From the NCBI RefSeq assembly GCF_900186615.1, contig NZ_LT896588.1:2535215-2599214 (forward strand): 64,000 nt of DNA, given 5' to 3'. This document shows positions 45,401-53,479 of the stretch, in pieces. The notes below the pieces were generated by a model. That model had not been told where the DNA came from. It ran no database searches and saw only the letters and a list, made by a program, of their open reading frames with translations. This DNA comes from Parabacteroides bouchesdurhonensis. GTDB lineage: Bacteria; Bacteroidota; Bacteroidia; Bacteroidales; Tannerellaceae. Position numbers and translations under genes: made by a program. Each line of letters opens with the position of its first letter. Position 1 is the stretch's first letter.

Positions 45401-45647
45401 CGGTAGATGTAATGTACATCATATCTTCCACACCGTTGATACTTTCTTCCAGCGGCATGATGACACTATTCAACACAGCCTCTGCATCAGCTCCCGTATA
45501 ACTGGTAGTAACGTATACCGTAGGGGGGGCAATGTCCGGATATTGTTCTACTGGCAGTGTGAAAAGCGAAATAAGTCCGATAGTCAGAATAAGCACGGAG
45601 ATGGAAATAGCCATCACCGGCCTTTTTATAAATATGTTTCCTTTCAT
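42465..45647 (-). CDS. RND multidrug efflux pump (AcrB/HAE1 family)
   Basis: A 1060-residue inner-membrane pump with 12 spans and two large periplasmic loops. It shows IKRPVMAISISVLILTIGLISLFTLPVEQYPDIAPP at the start, the helix with GTVVDDAIVVVEA (proton-relay Asp pair), and TKTGLVPQEDQGVIMVDVSTAPGS opening the second half, all HAE1 features. It takes drugs or bile-type compounds from the periplasm. The adaptor gene precedes it by 13 bp, and the exit-duct gene follows. Confidence 0.96.
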   Translation of the reverse strand: MKGNIFIKRPVMAISISVLILTIGLISLFTLPVEQYPDIAPPTVYVTTSYTGADAEAVLNSVIMPLEESINGVEDMMYITSTATNAGLAIIQVYFKQGTDPDMAAVNVQNRVTKAQGLLPAEVTRIGVTTQKRQTSFLQINSLVCTNGRYDKTFLANYLDINVIPQIKRIEGVGDVMEMGDTYSMRIWLKPELMAQYGLVPSDVTAVLGEQNIEAPTGSLGENSKNVFQFTMKYRGRLKTVEEFQNTVIRSQPDGSVLRLKDVASVELGTLTYSFESEMDGQPAVMFIVFQTAGSNATAVNEQISAEMKEMEKTLPEGVEFVNMMSSNDFLFASIHNVVETLIIAIILVILVVYFFLQDLKSTLIPSISIIVSLVGTFACLVAAGFSINILTLFALVLAIGTVVDDAIVVVEAVQSKFDTGYKSAYLATKDAMGDVTMAIVSCTCVFMAVFIPVTFMGGTSGIFYTQFGITMATAVGISMISALVLCPALCAMMMRPSDGTKSEKSINGRVRAAYNASFNAVLGKYKKGVMFFIHHRWMVWTALAVSVALLIYLMSTTKTGLVPQEDQGVIMVDVSTAPGSTLQETTKVIDKLENILKDTPEIEHYARVAGYGLVSGQGTSYGTIIIRLKDWNDRKGKEHSSDAVVTRLNGQFYDIKDARVFSFQPGMIPGYGMGNSIELNLQDRTGGDMTAFYQSVMQFLGALNQRPEVAMAYTSYAMNFPQVSVDVDAAKCKRAGISPATVLDALGSYCGGAYISNYNQFGKVYRVMMQAAPEFRLEEQALNNMFVRNGTEMAPVSQFVTLKKVLGPESANRFNLFTAITANVNPANGYSSGEVQKAISEVAEQMLPTGYSFEYGGMAREEASMGGAKTLFIYGVCILLIYLILSCLYESFLVPFAVIFSVPFGLMGSFLFAKILGLENNIYLQTGVIMLIGLLAKTAILITEYAIERRRKGMGIIESAYSAAQVRLRPILMTVLTMIFGMLPLMFSTGTGANGNSSLGTGVVGGMAIGTLALLFVVPVFYIIFEFLQEKIRKPEKIEADVQVLLEKGKSETEHGTEK

Positions 45648-45660
45648 AATCTTCTATGCT

Positions 45661-46764
45661 TTATTTTACCACTGTTCCTTCACGCAGCAATCCGGCACCT
45701 TCCGATACAATTTCATCGCCCGGTTTCAGTCCGTTCAGCACTACGTATTCGCGTCCGTCGCTTACACCAGCTACAGTAATTAATGTAGAGACTGCTTTAC
45801 CATCCACGACTTTGTATGTAATAGTTTTATCTTGCATCTGTACAGTAGCTCCCTGAGGAATTACGATGCAGTTTTTATAGGTACTGGGTACCAAAATACT
45901 ACCGGAAGCTCCGCTATGTAATAGCCGTGATTCGTTAGGAAAAACCGCGCGCGCTACTACCGTTCCTGTCTGTCGGTCGATAACTCCACTGATAGATTCA
46001 ATAATACCTTTCTTGTCATATATGGAATTGTCGTTCAATTTCAATTCTACTTCCGGCATATTCTTTAAAGCGTCGTCCATATTCCCGTATTGGCGCGTTA
46101 ATGCTAATAGCTGGTTTTCGGTCATGGAGAAATAGACGTACATATCAGAATTGTCACTTACTGTTGTCAGTGGTTGCGGAATGTTTGGACTAACCAATGC
46201 GCCTGCACGAAAAGGTAATGCTCCTACCACACCGTCACTGGGACTTTTTACTTCTGTATATGAAAGATTATTGCGCGCGTTCATTTCCTGAGCTTCTGCC
46301 TGTGCCAATTGGGCTTTGGCAGTAAGATAATTGTTTTCTGCGGTTTTCAGGCTGAATTCTGAAACTACAGCCTGTGCATGCAATTCTTTATTGCTGTTGT
46401 AGGTTAATTCCGCAGTAGCCAATGTTGCACGGGCTGCTTCTACGTTAGCGGTGGCAGTTTTCAATGCTGCCTTGTAAGGTACTTGGTCTATGATGAACAA
46501 CAATTGTCCGCGTCGCACTTTCTGCCCTTCGGTCACACAAAGTTTCTCAATGGTACCTGATACCTGCGGATAAATATCAATATCTTGCCGTCCGCGTATC
46601 GTTGCCGAATACGAAGTAGAAAGCTCTTTGTCCACCGGAGACACTTTCATTATCGCATAAGAGGGTTTAACCTGAGCATCCGGTGCCTGTTTACAAGAAG
46701 CCAACCACATTGTACAACCAATGACAGTCATCAGTCGTATCCATTTTCTGTTTAATGTAATCAT
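45661..46764 (-). CDS. RND efflux periplasmic adaptor lipoprotein (AcrA type)
   Basis: A 367-residue protein; ATG 46764 gives a lipoprotein signal (MTVIGCTMWLASCKQAPD). Then VSGTIEKLCVTEGQKVRRGQLLFIIDQVPYKAAL (lipoyl part), a coiled hairpin (ATANVEAARATLATAELTYNSN), and VKSPSDGVVGALPFRAGALVSP. It links the AcrB-like pump to the outer-membrane duct. It is the first gene of the operon, with a -7 box at 46794-46801. Confidence 0.93.
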   Translation of the reverse strand: MITLNRKWIRLMTVIGCTMWLASCKQAPDAQVKPSYAIMKVSPVDKELSTSYSATIRGRQDIDIYPQVSGTIEKLCVTEGQKVRRGQLLFIIDQVPYKAALKTATANVEAARATLATAELTYNSNKELHAQAVVSEFSLKTAENNYLTAKAQLAQAEAQEMNARNNLSYTEVKSPSDGVVGALPFRAGALVSPNIPQPLTTVSDNSDMYVYFSMTENQLLALTRQYGNMDDALKNMPEVELKLNDNSIYDKKGIIESISGVIDRQTGTVVARAVFPNESRLLHSGASGSILVPSTYKNCIVIPQGATVQMQDKTITYKVVDGKAVSTLITVAGVSDGREYVVLNGLKPGDEIVSEGAGLLREGTVVK

Positions 46765-46793
46765 ATTATTGTTCTTTGATAATATATTTTGGA

Positions 46794-46801
46794 CAAAAGT
46801 A
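46794..46801 (-). promoter_or_regulatory. -7 promoter box of the RND operon
   Basis: Reads TACTTTTG on the minus strand, 30 bp before the adaptor start codon. Confidence 0.55.
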
Positions 46802-46978
46802 GGAGAAAGGGACAGTGGTATTGTGATCAATATTCCTTCAAGGATGTTCTATTTTCTCCGTTTGTGTATTTTTTTGCTAAAGTCTTGCTTATAAATGATA
46901 TATAGACTAATGAATGAGTGTTTTAGAACATTTTATTTATCCCATTATTCGCCAACTTTGCAAAAAGAAAAAAAGAAT

Positions 46979-47887
46979 ATGGGAAAAGAAGAAATCAAAA
47001 TCATCAATATTGAAGATTTTAAAGCGAACAGAAATGCTATTGACTATGTGGACGATGACTTTGTTGTAGTAAACAGCCTGGAAGAGGTCCCTCATGGTAA
47101 TGATACGGTAAGACTGGGTTGTTTTCTTCTTGCGTTTTGTATGGAAGGATGTATCCAACTGGATATAAACAACAGAACTTACCAGTTGCAAGCCGGCGAT
47201 TTGTTGTTGGGACTTCCTAATACGATTGTAAGCCATACAATGTTGAGCCCTAAGCATAAGATAAGGTATGCAGGGTTCTCCACGCGTTTTTTACAACGTA
47301 TTGTCAGAATAGAGAAGGAGACATGGAATACTGCCATTTATATCCACAACAATCCGGTGAAACATGTTGGCGATGATAATAATGAAGTCTTCAACTATTA
47401 TAGGGACCTGATTATGATGAAGATTGTTGATACTCCACACTGCTACCATAAAGAAGTGATGCAATATCTGTTTGCCGCTCTTTTCTGTGAGATGTTGGGT
47501 GGTCTTAGTAAGGAAGCTGCCTCTCCCGACAGTACGGATGAAATTAAAGAGAATATAAAACAGGCCGATTACATTCTCCGGAAATTTGCGGAAAAATTAT
47601 CAGAAGATAACGGCATGCATCGTTCTGTTACTTATTTTGCCGATGAACTTTGCTATAGTCCTAAACATTTTTCAAAGATGATCAAACAAGCATGTGGCAG
47701 AACTCCATTGGAGTTGATTAACGAGAGTGCTATTGAACACATTAAATACAGGTTAAAGTATTCGGATAAATCCATCAAAGAAATTGCTGAAGAATTTAAT
47801 TTTCCCAATCAGTCTTTTTTTGGTAAATATGTAAAGGCGCATATTGGTATTTCTCCGGCACGATATAGAAATATATCGGAAGGGTAA
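46979..47887 (+). CDS. AraC-family transcriptional regulator
   Basis: A 302-residue protein, start ATG 46979 after a near-consensus box (CAACTTTG, 46953-46960). The N-terminus is a cupin-like sensor (CIQLDINNRTYQLQAGDLLLGLPNTIV). The C-terminus is a pair of HTH motifs (VTYFADELCYSPKHFSKMIKQACGRTPLELINE and SIKEIAEEFNFPNQSFFGKYVKAHIGISPARYR), the AraC signature. It is divergent from the RND operon with about 215 bp between, so it likely regulates the pump. Confidence 0.9.
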   Translation: MGKEEIKIINIEDFKANRNAIDYVDDDFVVVNSLEEVPHGNDTVRLGCFLLAFCMEGCIQLDINNRTYQLQAGDLLLGLPNTIVSHTMLSPKHKIRYAGFSTRFLQRIVRIEKETWNTAIYIHNNPVKHVGDDNNEVFNYYRDLIMMKIVDTPHCYHKEVMQYLFAALFCEMLGGLSKEAASPDSTDEIKENIKQADYILRKFAEKLSEDNGMHRSVTYFADELCYSPKHFSKMIKQACGRTPLELINESAIEHIKYRLKYSDKSIKEIAEEFNFPNQSFFGKYVKAHIGISPARYRNISEG

Positions 47888-47897
47888 ACGACTGTTT

Positions 47898-49028
47898 TCA
47901 GCATATTCGTTTAATCAAAACAGTCAGACGTAATGATAAATCAAAGAATACCATTTTGGCATTAACATTCTGCGCAATATCTTTTTCTGCTTTGGCCAGT
48001 TCATCCATAATATCGATTACATTTCTTTCATTTACGAAAGGAGCGAATTTTATGGCAAAACTTGCTTCATCCAGATTCATGTAATTCAAATCAGGTGATT
48101 GAAAACGATACATGAAGTTTTCCCGAATCAAGTGTTGACAATAAGCCAGAAAGTTTTTCTGGCGTTCACGGCCAATTCCGGCTATCGTGTCGGCCATTGT
48201 TTTCATTCCTTTTACATTACGGGCCCATGAATTACGCATCATTCCTTTAAACTGTTCAAGGAAAAATTTATTTTCTTCTCCAAGGCTGATTGCTTCCACC
48301 GCTTTTAGAAAGCTGCCGCGGGAAAGGTGGCCTACATGTTTCGCATCATCCGGCGATAATCCGAATTGTGAAATCATGGCTTGCGTAATAGCTTCTGTTT
48401 GTATTGCCCGTACGTTGATACGTTGTGCCCGTGATAAAATGGTTCCCAATACTTGATCGGGTGTTTCTGAAACCATTAATATAACGGTGTTTGCAGGAGG
48501 TTCTTCTATAATCTTCAAAAGTTTGTTGGCACAAGTCGGATGTAATTTTTCCGGTAACCAAACTAGTAATATACGGTAAGTGGCTTCATATATCTTAAGA
48601 TTGAGCTTATGGATTATTTCATCACTTTCCTTTGAATAGATCAAAGCTTGTGAATTACCGGCTTCAATATATTCCAGCCAATTATCCAAATTGAAATAGG
48701 TATATTCTTTCAGGAAAGACCTCCATTCGGTGAGGTAATCGTCGCAAATTTCTTTTTTTTTCTCTTTTTTTGAGACGATAGGAAATACGAAGTGAAGGTC
48801 TGGGTGTGCAAGCTCGTTATACTTCAAACAAGAAGGACATTTTCCGCACGCATCATTTTCTGTACGGTTTGTACAGTTAAGATAACGGGCATATGCAAGA
48901 GCTAAGGGGAAAGCACCGGCTCCACCTTGTTCGGTAAAAAGCTGTGCATGCGGCACAATATTCGTTTGCGCCGATTTAATTAATTGCCGCTTTATTTCTC
49001 CTTGTCCAATAATATCTTTGAAGTACAT
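47898..49028 (-). CDS. holB: DNA polymerase III delta' subunit
   Basis: A 376-residue clamp-loader subunit. It has the zinc module CTNRTENDACGKCPSCLKY, a NPANTV-like ATPase core (LLKIIEEPPANTVILMVSETPDQVLGTILSRAQRINV) and a C-terminal helical domain. It lacks a P-loop GKT, as expected for delta'. It is downstream of tyrA by 228 bp and may be a separate unit. Confidence 0.88.
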   Translation of the reverse strand: MYFKDIIGQGEIKRQLIKSAQTNIVPHAQLFTEQGGAGAFPLALAYARYLNCTNRTENDACGKCPSCLKYNELAHPDLHFVFPIVSKKEKKKEICDDYLTEWRSFLKEYTYFNLDNWLEYIEAGNSQALIYSKESDEIIHKLNLKIYEATYRILLVWLPEKLHPTCANKLLKIIEEPPANTVILMVSETPDQVLGTILSRAQRINVRAIQTEAITQAMISQFGLSPDDAKHVGHLSRGSFLKAVEAISLGEENKFFLEQFKGMMRNSWARNVKGMKTMADTIAGIGRERQKNFLAYCQHLIRENFMYRFQSPDLNYMNLDEASFAIKFAPFVNERNVIDIMDELAKAEKDIAQNVNAKMVFFDLSLRLTVLIKRIC

Positions 49029-49255
49029 ACATCCTTATTATTTCGAAAGCAAAGCAAAGGTACAAATAATATCCATTTGCATAGACAAAACAAGCCGAAT
49101 AAGATGTATAAAACAAAGTCCGTTACAAAAAATACAATATACTTCATGTCTGTAAAATATAATTACGACCTTAAGACATGAACATAACAAAATACCCCTA
49201 TCGGAAAATGAGATATTTTTGAAAAAAATGAATTGCTGGATAATGTCCTTACTTC

Positions 49256-50029
49256 TTACTCTATATTCTTCCTTATTTTTGTCAAATATTCTTTCATCGC
49301 GCCAGAATCTTTGTCTTTGATAATTTCCTGCAGAATATTCAATTCTTCTTGGATGCGTGATATTTGTTTTGGTGTACGCGGATTGAAAAGGATTTCCGTT
49401 AATAGGTAATCGTCTTCGGAAAGAAGCCCACGGGCAATTTTCATGTGACGTTTGAAAGTTGTACCCGGTGCATCCTGGTGTTTCATGGTTGCAGCGAAAA
49501 CCATTGTCGACGCAAAAGGAATACCTAAAGAATAAGCTACAACTTTATCGTGTTCCTCAAACGTATATTCACAAATATGCAAACGGAGACTTGCATATAC
49601 GTCTTTGAAAAATATTTTTCCTAAATGATCACCTTCGGAAATGATGATGGTATTTTCCTTTTCCAACTGTCCTAAATTGGCGAAAGTAGGACCGAACATA
49701 GGGTGAGTGGATACATACGGAAATCCACATGTTTCATAAAATTCTTTCAAGTAGGTTTTTACTGATGCGATATCCGAAATTATACAATAAGGTTGCAGAT
49801 AAGGCATAACCGATTTAAATGCTTCAATAGTGTAACTTAATGTAACGCAGTTAATAACCAGTTCGGGATTGAAGTCGGCTACTTCTTCCGGCTTTTGCAG
49901 ACGAAGAGCATTATATATGAACCGCATTCGTTTTGGATCGCTTTCTAAAACAGCTACTTCATGATCGAAGCTAAGCAAATCGGTGAAGAAAGATCCCATC
50001 TTTCCGGCACCTAATATTAATATTTTCAT
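49256..50029 (-). CDS. tyrA: Prephenate dehydrogenase
   Basis: A 257-residue cytoplasmic enzyme making 4-hydroxyphenylpyruvate for tyrosine. The N-terminal Rossmann motif is ILGAGKMGSFF, followed by STHPMFGPTFANLGQLEKENTIIISEGDH, the family's catalytic His region. There is no chorismate mutase domain; that is fused to the DAHP synthase upstream. It is the last gene of the aromatic operon and is separated from it by an inverted repeat. Confidence 0.92.
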   Translation of the reverse strand: MKILILGAGKMGSFFTDLLSFDHEVAVLESDPKRMRFIYNALRLQKPEEVADFNPELVINCVTLSYTIEAFKSVMPYLQPYCIISDIASVKTYLKEFYETCGFPYVSTHPMFGPTFANLGQLEKENTIIISEGDHLGKIFFKDVYASLRLHICEYTFEEHDKVVAYSLGIPFASTMVFAATMKHQDAPGTTFKRHMKIARGLLSEDDYLLTEILFNPRTPKQISRIQEELNILQEIIKDKDSGAMKEYLTKIRKNIE

Positions 50030-50044
50030 TATGAATAATTATTT

Positions 50045-50113
50045 AATTGGCTAATGTGCCAATATGCCAATTGCTTTCGTTTATTATTGGCATATTAGCA
50101 ATTAGCCCATTGG
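50045..50113. repeat. Imperfect 27-bp inverted repeat in the aromatic operon
   Basis: AATTGGCTAATGTGCCAATA-type arm (50045-50071) is the imperfect complement of 50086-50112, around a 14-base loop, and repeats the words GCCAAT and ATTGGC. It lies between the DAHP synthase and tyrA genes. Confidence 0.65.
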
Positions 50114-50117
50114 CGTA

Positions 50118-51188
50118 TTATTGTTCGTTCATAATAATCATCTGTTGACGTACAGATTCTTCATGTATCTCTTTTAATATCTCCTTTACAAAGTCTGTGT
50201 TAAGATCCATTTGTTCCCCCATGCTGGAACGCTTTTCAAGGATTTCGCTGTAGCGCGGTGATTGGAGGATCGGCATATTATGTTCTTTTTTATAAACACC
50301 GATCTCACGCGAAATGCGCATACGTTTTGCCAGTAATTCCAGCAATTGTTCGTCTATGCCATCGATTTGCCGGCGTAAAGCTGCCAAGTTCTCTGTTGTT
50401 TGGTTTGCATCACGTATAACCAGAAGGTTTAATACATAGTCCAGAACATCAGGAGTTACTTGCTGGGCCGCATCGCTCCATGCGCAATCCGGATTGCAAT
50501 GAGATTCAACAATCAGACCGTCGAAGCTCAAGTCCATAGCCTGCTGACAAAGGGGAGCTACTAATTCGCGCTTTCCACCTATATGACTAGGGTCGCAGAA
50601 TATAGGAAGTTCAGGCATGCGCCGGCGCAGTTCGATAGGAATGTGCCATAACGGAAGGTTACGGTAGATTTTTTTATCGTATGAGCTAAATCCACGATGG
50701 ATAGCTCCTAGGCGATGGATACCAGCTCCGTACAAACGTTCGAAAGCACCGATCCATAATTCAAGGTCCGGGTTTACCGGGTTCTTGATTAAGATAGGAA
50801 TATCAACACCCTTAAGGGCATCTGCTATCTCTTGTACCGCGAATGGATTAACCGTTGTACGAGCCCCGATCCATAGAATGTCGATGCCGGCTTTTAGCGC
50901 TTCAAATACATGGTCTTTTGTTGCAACCTCAGTAGAAACATACATGCCGGTTTCTTGCTTTACGTGTTTTAGCCATTGTAAGCCTTGTGCTCCGATACCT
51001 TCAAACCCTCCCGGTTTTGTACGGGGTTTCCAGATTCCGGCACGGAATATCTTAATACCTTTTGATGCAAGATCTTTAGCTGTTTCGATGACTTGCTCTT
51101 CTGTCTCTGCACTGCAAGGTCCTGCTATTACGATAGGACGTTTGGGGTCTACGCCCGGCAATGCAATGGATTCAATTTTCATTTCCAT
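50118..51188 (-). CDS. Bifunctional DAHP synthase / chorismate mutase
   Basis: A 356-residue fusion. The N-terminal 255 or so residues are a type I DAHP synthase of the KDOPS-like subgroup: IVIAGPCSAETEEQVIETA, KPRTKPGGFEGIGAQGLQW and CDPSHIGGKRELVAPL. A CM type II domain follows (about 265-356): NLAALRRQIDGIDEQLLELLAKRMRISREIGVYKKEHN. It starts the shikimate pathway and commits chorismate to prephenate. A fused mutase domain may confer feedback control. Gaps are 12 bp upstream and 88 bp downstream. Confidence 0.95.
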   Translation of the reverse strand: MEMKIESIALPGVDPKRPIVIAGPCSAETEEQVIETAKDLASKGIKIFRAGIWKPRTKPGGFEGIGAQGLQWLKHVKQETGMYVSTEVATKDHVFEALKAGIDILWIGARTTVNPFAVQEIADALKGVDIPILIKNPVNPDLELWIGAFERLYGAGIHRLGAIHRGFSSYDKKIYRNLPLWHIPIELRRRMPELPIFCDPSHIGGKRELVAPLCQQAMDLSFDGLIVESHCNPDCAWSDAAQQVTPDVLDYVLNLLVIRDANQTTENLAALRRQIDGIDEQLLELLAKRMRISREIGVYKKEHNMPILQSPRYSEILEKRSSMGEQMDLNTDFVKEILKEIHEESVRQQMIIMNEQ

Positions 51189-51200
51189 AATTATAGAGTG

Positions 51201-52385
51201 TTATTTGATTACTTTTTTTATTCTGTTTAAAGCATCTTCCAATGTTTTGTTTTTACAACAAAGTGAAATACGGATGTAGCGTTCTCCGCAGCTACCGAAG
51301 ATAAATCCGGGAGTTATGAATACATTGGCTTCATACAATACTTTATCTGCAATGACTTCACTGCCCTTTGCATCATCCGGAATACGTCCCCAAAGGAACA
51401 TACCGACTTGTTTTTCGTCGTATGTACAACCTAAAGCATTCATAATTTGTCCTGCTAAATCCCTGCGGCTCCGGTAGGTGCGATTCATATTGTCATACCA
51501 TTCTTTCGGGGCTTTCAAGGCTTCTACGGCAGCGTGCTGCATCGGTTTGAACTGGCCGGAGTCGATATTGCTTTTTACTTTCAATATCCATTGCACAAAC
51601 TGAGCATTTGATGCCAGCATTGCCATACGCCAACCGGGCATGTTGTGGGCTTTACTCATGGAGTTAAGCTCTATGCAAATATCTTTGGCTCCGGGTATGC
51701 TTAAGATGCTAAGCGGATGTTCGTTTAATATAAAGCTATAAGGATTGTCGTTGCAGATAATAATACCATGTTTATGTCCGAAAGCAACCAGCTTTTCGTA
51801 TAGTTCTATACTGGCATTAGCCCCGGTAGGCATATTGGGATAGTTTGTCCACATCAGTTTAACATTCGACAAATCCATTTTTTCCAGTTCTTCAAAGTCC
51901 GGTTGCCAGTTTAAATCTTCTTTTAGTTCATAATATTTCAAGTCTGCTCCAACTAATTTGCAGACAGAACTGTAAGTCGGATATCCGGGATTTGGTACCA
52001 GAACGCCGTCTCCCGGATTCAGGAATGCCAGCGAAATATGTAAGATACCTTCTTTTGATCCGATTAATGGCTGTATTTCCGTTTTTGGATTCAACTCGAC
52101 ATTATACCATTTCTTGTACCAGTCGGCAAAACCCTGACGTAATTCAGGTATGCCTACATATGGCTGATAACCGTGTTCGTTGGCATTATGTGCATGTTCG
52201 CACAATGTTTCGATAGTCTGTTCAGACGGAGGAAGATCCGGACTGCCTACTCCGAGATTAATGACATTTTTGCCTGCGGCATTCATCTCGGCTACTTCTT
52301 TTAACTTCTTAGAGAAGTAATATTCCTGTACGCTGTTTACGCGTGCAGCCGGTGTAATATTACACACTTTGTTTTCCTTCTGCAT
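51201..52385 (-). CDS. PLP-dependent aminotransferase, aromatic operon
   Basis: A 394-residue fold-type I aminotransferase. VINLGVGSPDLPPSEQTIETL opens it; the PLP lysine lies in SMSKAHNMPGWRMAML, and the final FIFGSCGERYIRISLCC has the conserved Arg. Its operon place between pheA and DAHP synthase suggests it transaminates phenylpyruvate and 4-hydroxyphenylpyruvate to Phe and Tyr. The start overlaps the pheA end by 26 bp. Confidence 0.9.
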   Translation of the reverse strand: MQKENKVCNITPAARVNSVQEYYFSKKLKEVAEMNAAGKNVINLGVGSPDLPPSEQTIETLCEHAHNANEHGYQPYVGIPELRQGFADWYKKWYNVELNPKTEIQPLIGSKEGILHISLAFLNPGDGVLVPNPGYPTYSSVCKLVGADLKYYELKEDLNWQPDFEELEKMDLSNVKLMWTNYPNMPTGANASIELYEKLVAFGHKHGIIICNDNPYSFILNEHPLSILSIPGAKDICIELNSMSKAHNMPGWRMAMLASNAQFVQWILKVKSNIDSGQFKPMQHAAVEALKAPKEWYDNMNRTYRSRRDLAGQIMNALGCTYDEKQVGMFLWGRIPDDAKGSEVIADKVLYEANVFITPGFIFGSCGERYIRISLCCKNKTLEDALNRIKKVIK

Positions 52386-53205
52386 ATTCGCCTAATATTT
52401 TTAAGTCTTTTGTTAACGGTCTGATAGCATCCAAAGCCTGCTTGTAACGGGTAAAATCTGTAAAGGTCAGATTGATGTAGAACAGGTATTCCCATTCGCG
52501 ACCGATGATAGGCAAGGATTGTATTTTGGTAAGATTCATATTGTAAAAAGAAAGGACTGAAAGGACTTGCGACAGGCTGCCGGCTGTATGGGGAAGTGCA
52601 AATACGAGGGATGATTTGTTTTTATCGACTCCCCGTAGCATCTCATCGGCAGTCCATTGGTCTGCAATGGCAAGAAAACGGGTGAAATTGCGTTTGTTGG
52701 TTTCTATTCCTTCGGCAAGAACTTCCATCTTGTATATCTTGGCAGCCAGTTTCCCGCAAATGGCGGCATGTCCTTTTAATTGATTTTCCGATATCCAACG
52801 GGCGCTCATAGCTGTGTCTTCTTTCTCAACCACTTTGGCATGAGGTAATGTATCAAGGAAATCGGTACATTGCATCAATGCAATAGGATGAGAATTGACT
52901 TCCTTTATATCATGAATGTTGGTTCCCGGAAGAGCAACAAGGGAATGGGAGATGCGTAATTTGTATTCGCCAATAATATTCAATCCGCTTTCCCGTATCA
53001 ATTCATGATTTTGCAAAAGACTTCCGGCAATTGTGTTTTCGATAGCCATCATACCGAGAATAGACGGGTCTTTCTTGATTGTTGTGATAACATCTCGAAA
53101 TGTATTACAGGGAATGATTTCTATCTCTCCGTCTTCGAAATAATTACGGGCGGCAATATCGTGATATGAACCGTCTATTCCCTGAATTGCTACTTTCTTT
53201 TTCAT
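52360..53205 (-). CDS. pheA: Prephenate dehydratase
   Basis: A 281-residue enzyme. The PDT domain shows VAIQGIDGSYHDIAARNYF, IENTIAGSLLQNHELI and NFTRFLAIADQ, with the T-R-F catalytic motif. The C-terminal ACT domain (SSLVFALPHTAGSLSQVLSVLSFYNMNLTKIQSLP) likely binds Phe. It makes phenylpyruvate. It is the first structural gene, preceded by a leader peptide and attenuator. Confidence 0.95.
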   Translation of the reverse strand: MKKKVAIQGIDGSYHDIAARNYFEDGEIEIIPCNTFRDVITTIKKDPSILGMMAIENTIAGSLLQNHELIRESGLNIIGEYKLRISHSLVALPGTNIHDIKEVNSHPIALMQCTDFLDTLPHAKVVEKEDTAMSARWISENQLKGHAAICGKLAAKIYKMEVLAEGIETNKRNFTRFLAIADQWTADEMLRGVDKNKSSLVFALPHTAGSLSQVLSVLSFYNMNLTKIQSLPIIGREWEYLFYINLTFTDFTRYKQALDAIRPLTKDLKILGEYAEGKQSV

Positions 53206-53237
53206 CTTCTTTCTTTTTACTCAAAACTTGTTTATAC

Positions 53238-53269
53238 AAAAAAAGTCCCACCGAATTCGGCAGGACTTT
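53238..53269 (-). terminator. Attenuator terminator of the aromatic operon
   Basis: Plus-strand arms 53242-53253 and 53258-53269 form a 12-bp stem with two G-U pairs and an AATT loop; on the minus strand it is followed by seven T's (53238-53244). It lies 33 bp before pheA. Its 5' arm TCCTGCC can instead pair with GGCAGGA at 53324-53330, at the end of the leader peptide, which would prevent the terminator from forming. Confidence 0.9.
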
Positions 53270-53311
53270 ATATTGTTTTATTGATACATTCAATTAGTCA
53301 TCATCAATTCT

Positions 53312-53386
53312 TTACATACAAACTCCTGCCTTCACTTTGCTAAAGTAAAAGTAATAAAAGAAGTATGTAAAGCTAAATCGATTCAT
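53312..53386 (-). CDS. Phe/Tyr-rich leader peptide of the aromatic operon
   Basis: A 24-codon frame starting at ATG 53386: MNRFSFTYFFYYFYFS, then KVKAGVCM and TAA. Ten of the twelve codons 4 to 15 are Phe (six) or Tyr (four). It begins 21 bp after a likely transcription start from the TACTTTTG box (53414-53421). The codons GGA and GCA, read as GGCAGGA, overlap the antiterminator segment. Together these are the features of ribosome-stalling attenuation sensing charged tRNA-Phe and tRNA-Tyr. It is too short for normal gene callers. Confidence 0.88.
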   Translation of the reverse strand: MNRFSFTYFFYYFYFSKVKAGVCM

Positions 53387-53413
53387 TTGTTCTGTTTGTT
53401 TTAAATGATGCAG

Positions 53414-53421
53414 CAAAAGTA
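53414..53421 (-). promoter_or_regulatory. -7 promoter box of the aromatic operon
   Basis: Reads TACTTTTG on the minus strand and places the transcript start near 53407, just before the leader peptide. Confidence 0.65.
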
Positions 53422-53479
53422 ACGCTTTTTTGGAAACTACAAACAAAAAGTGATATTTTTTTTACGGATACACTCTTTT

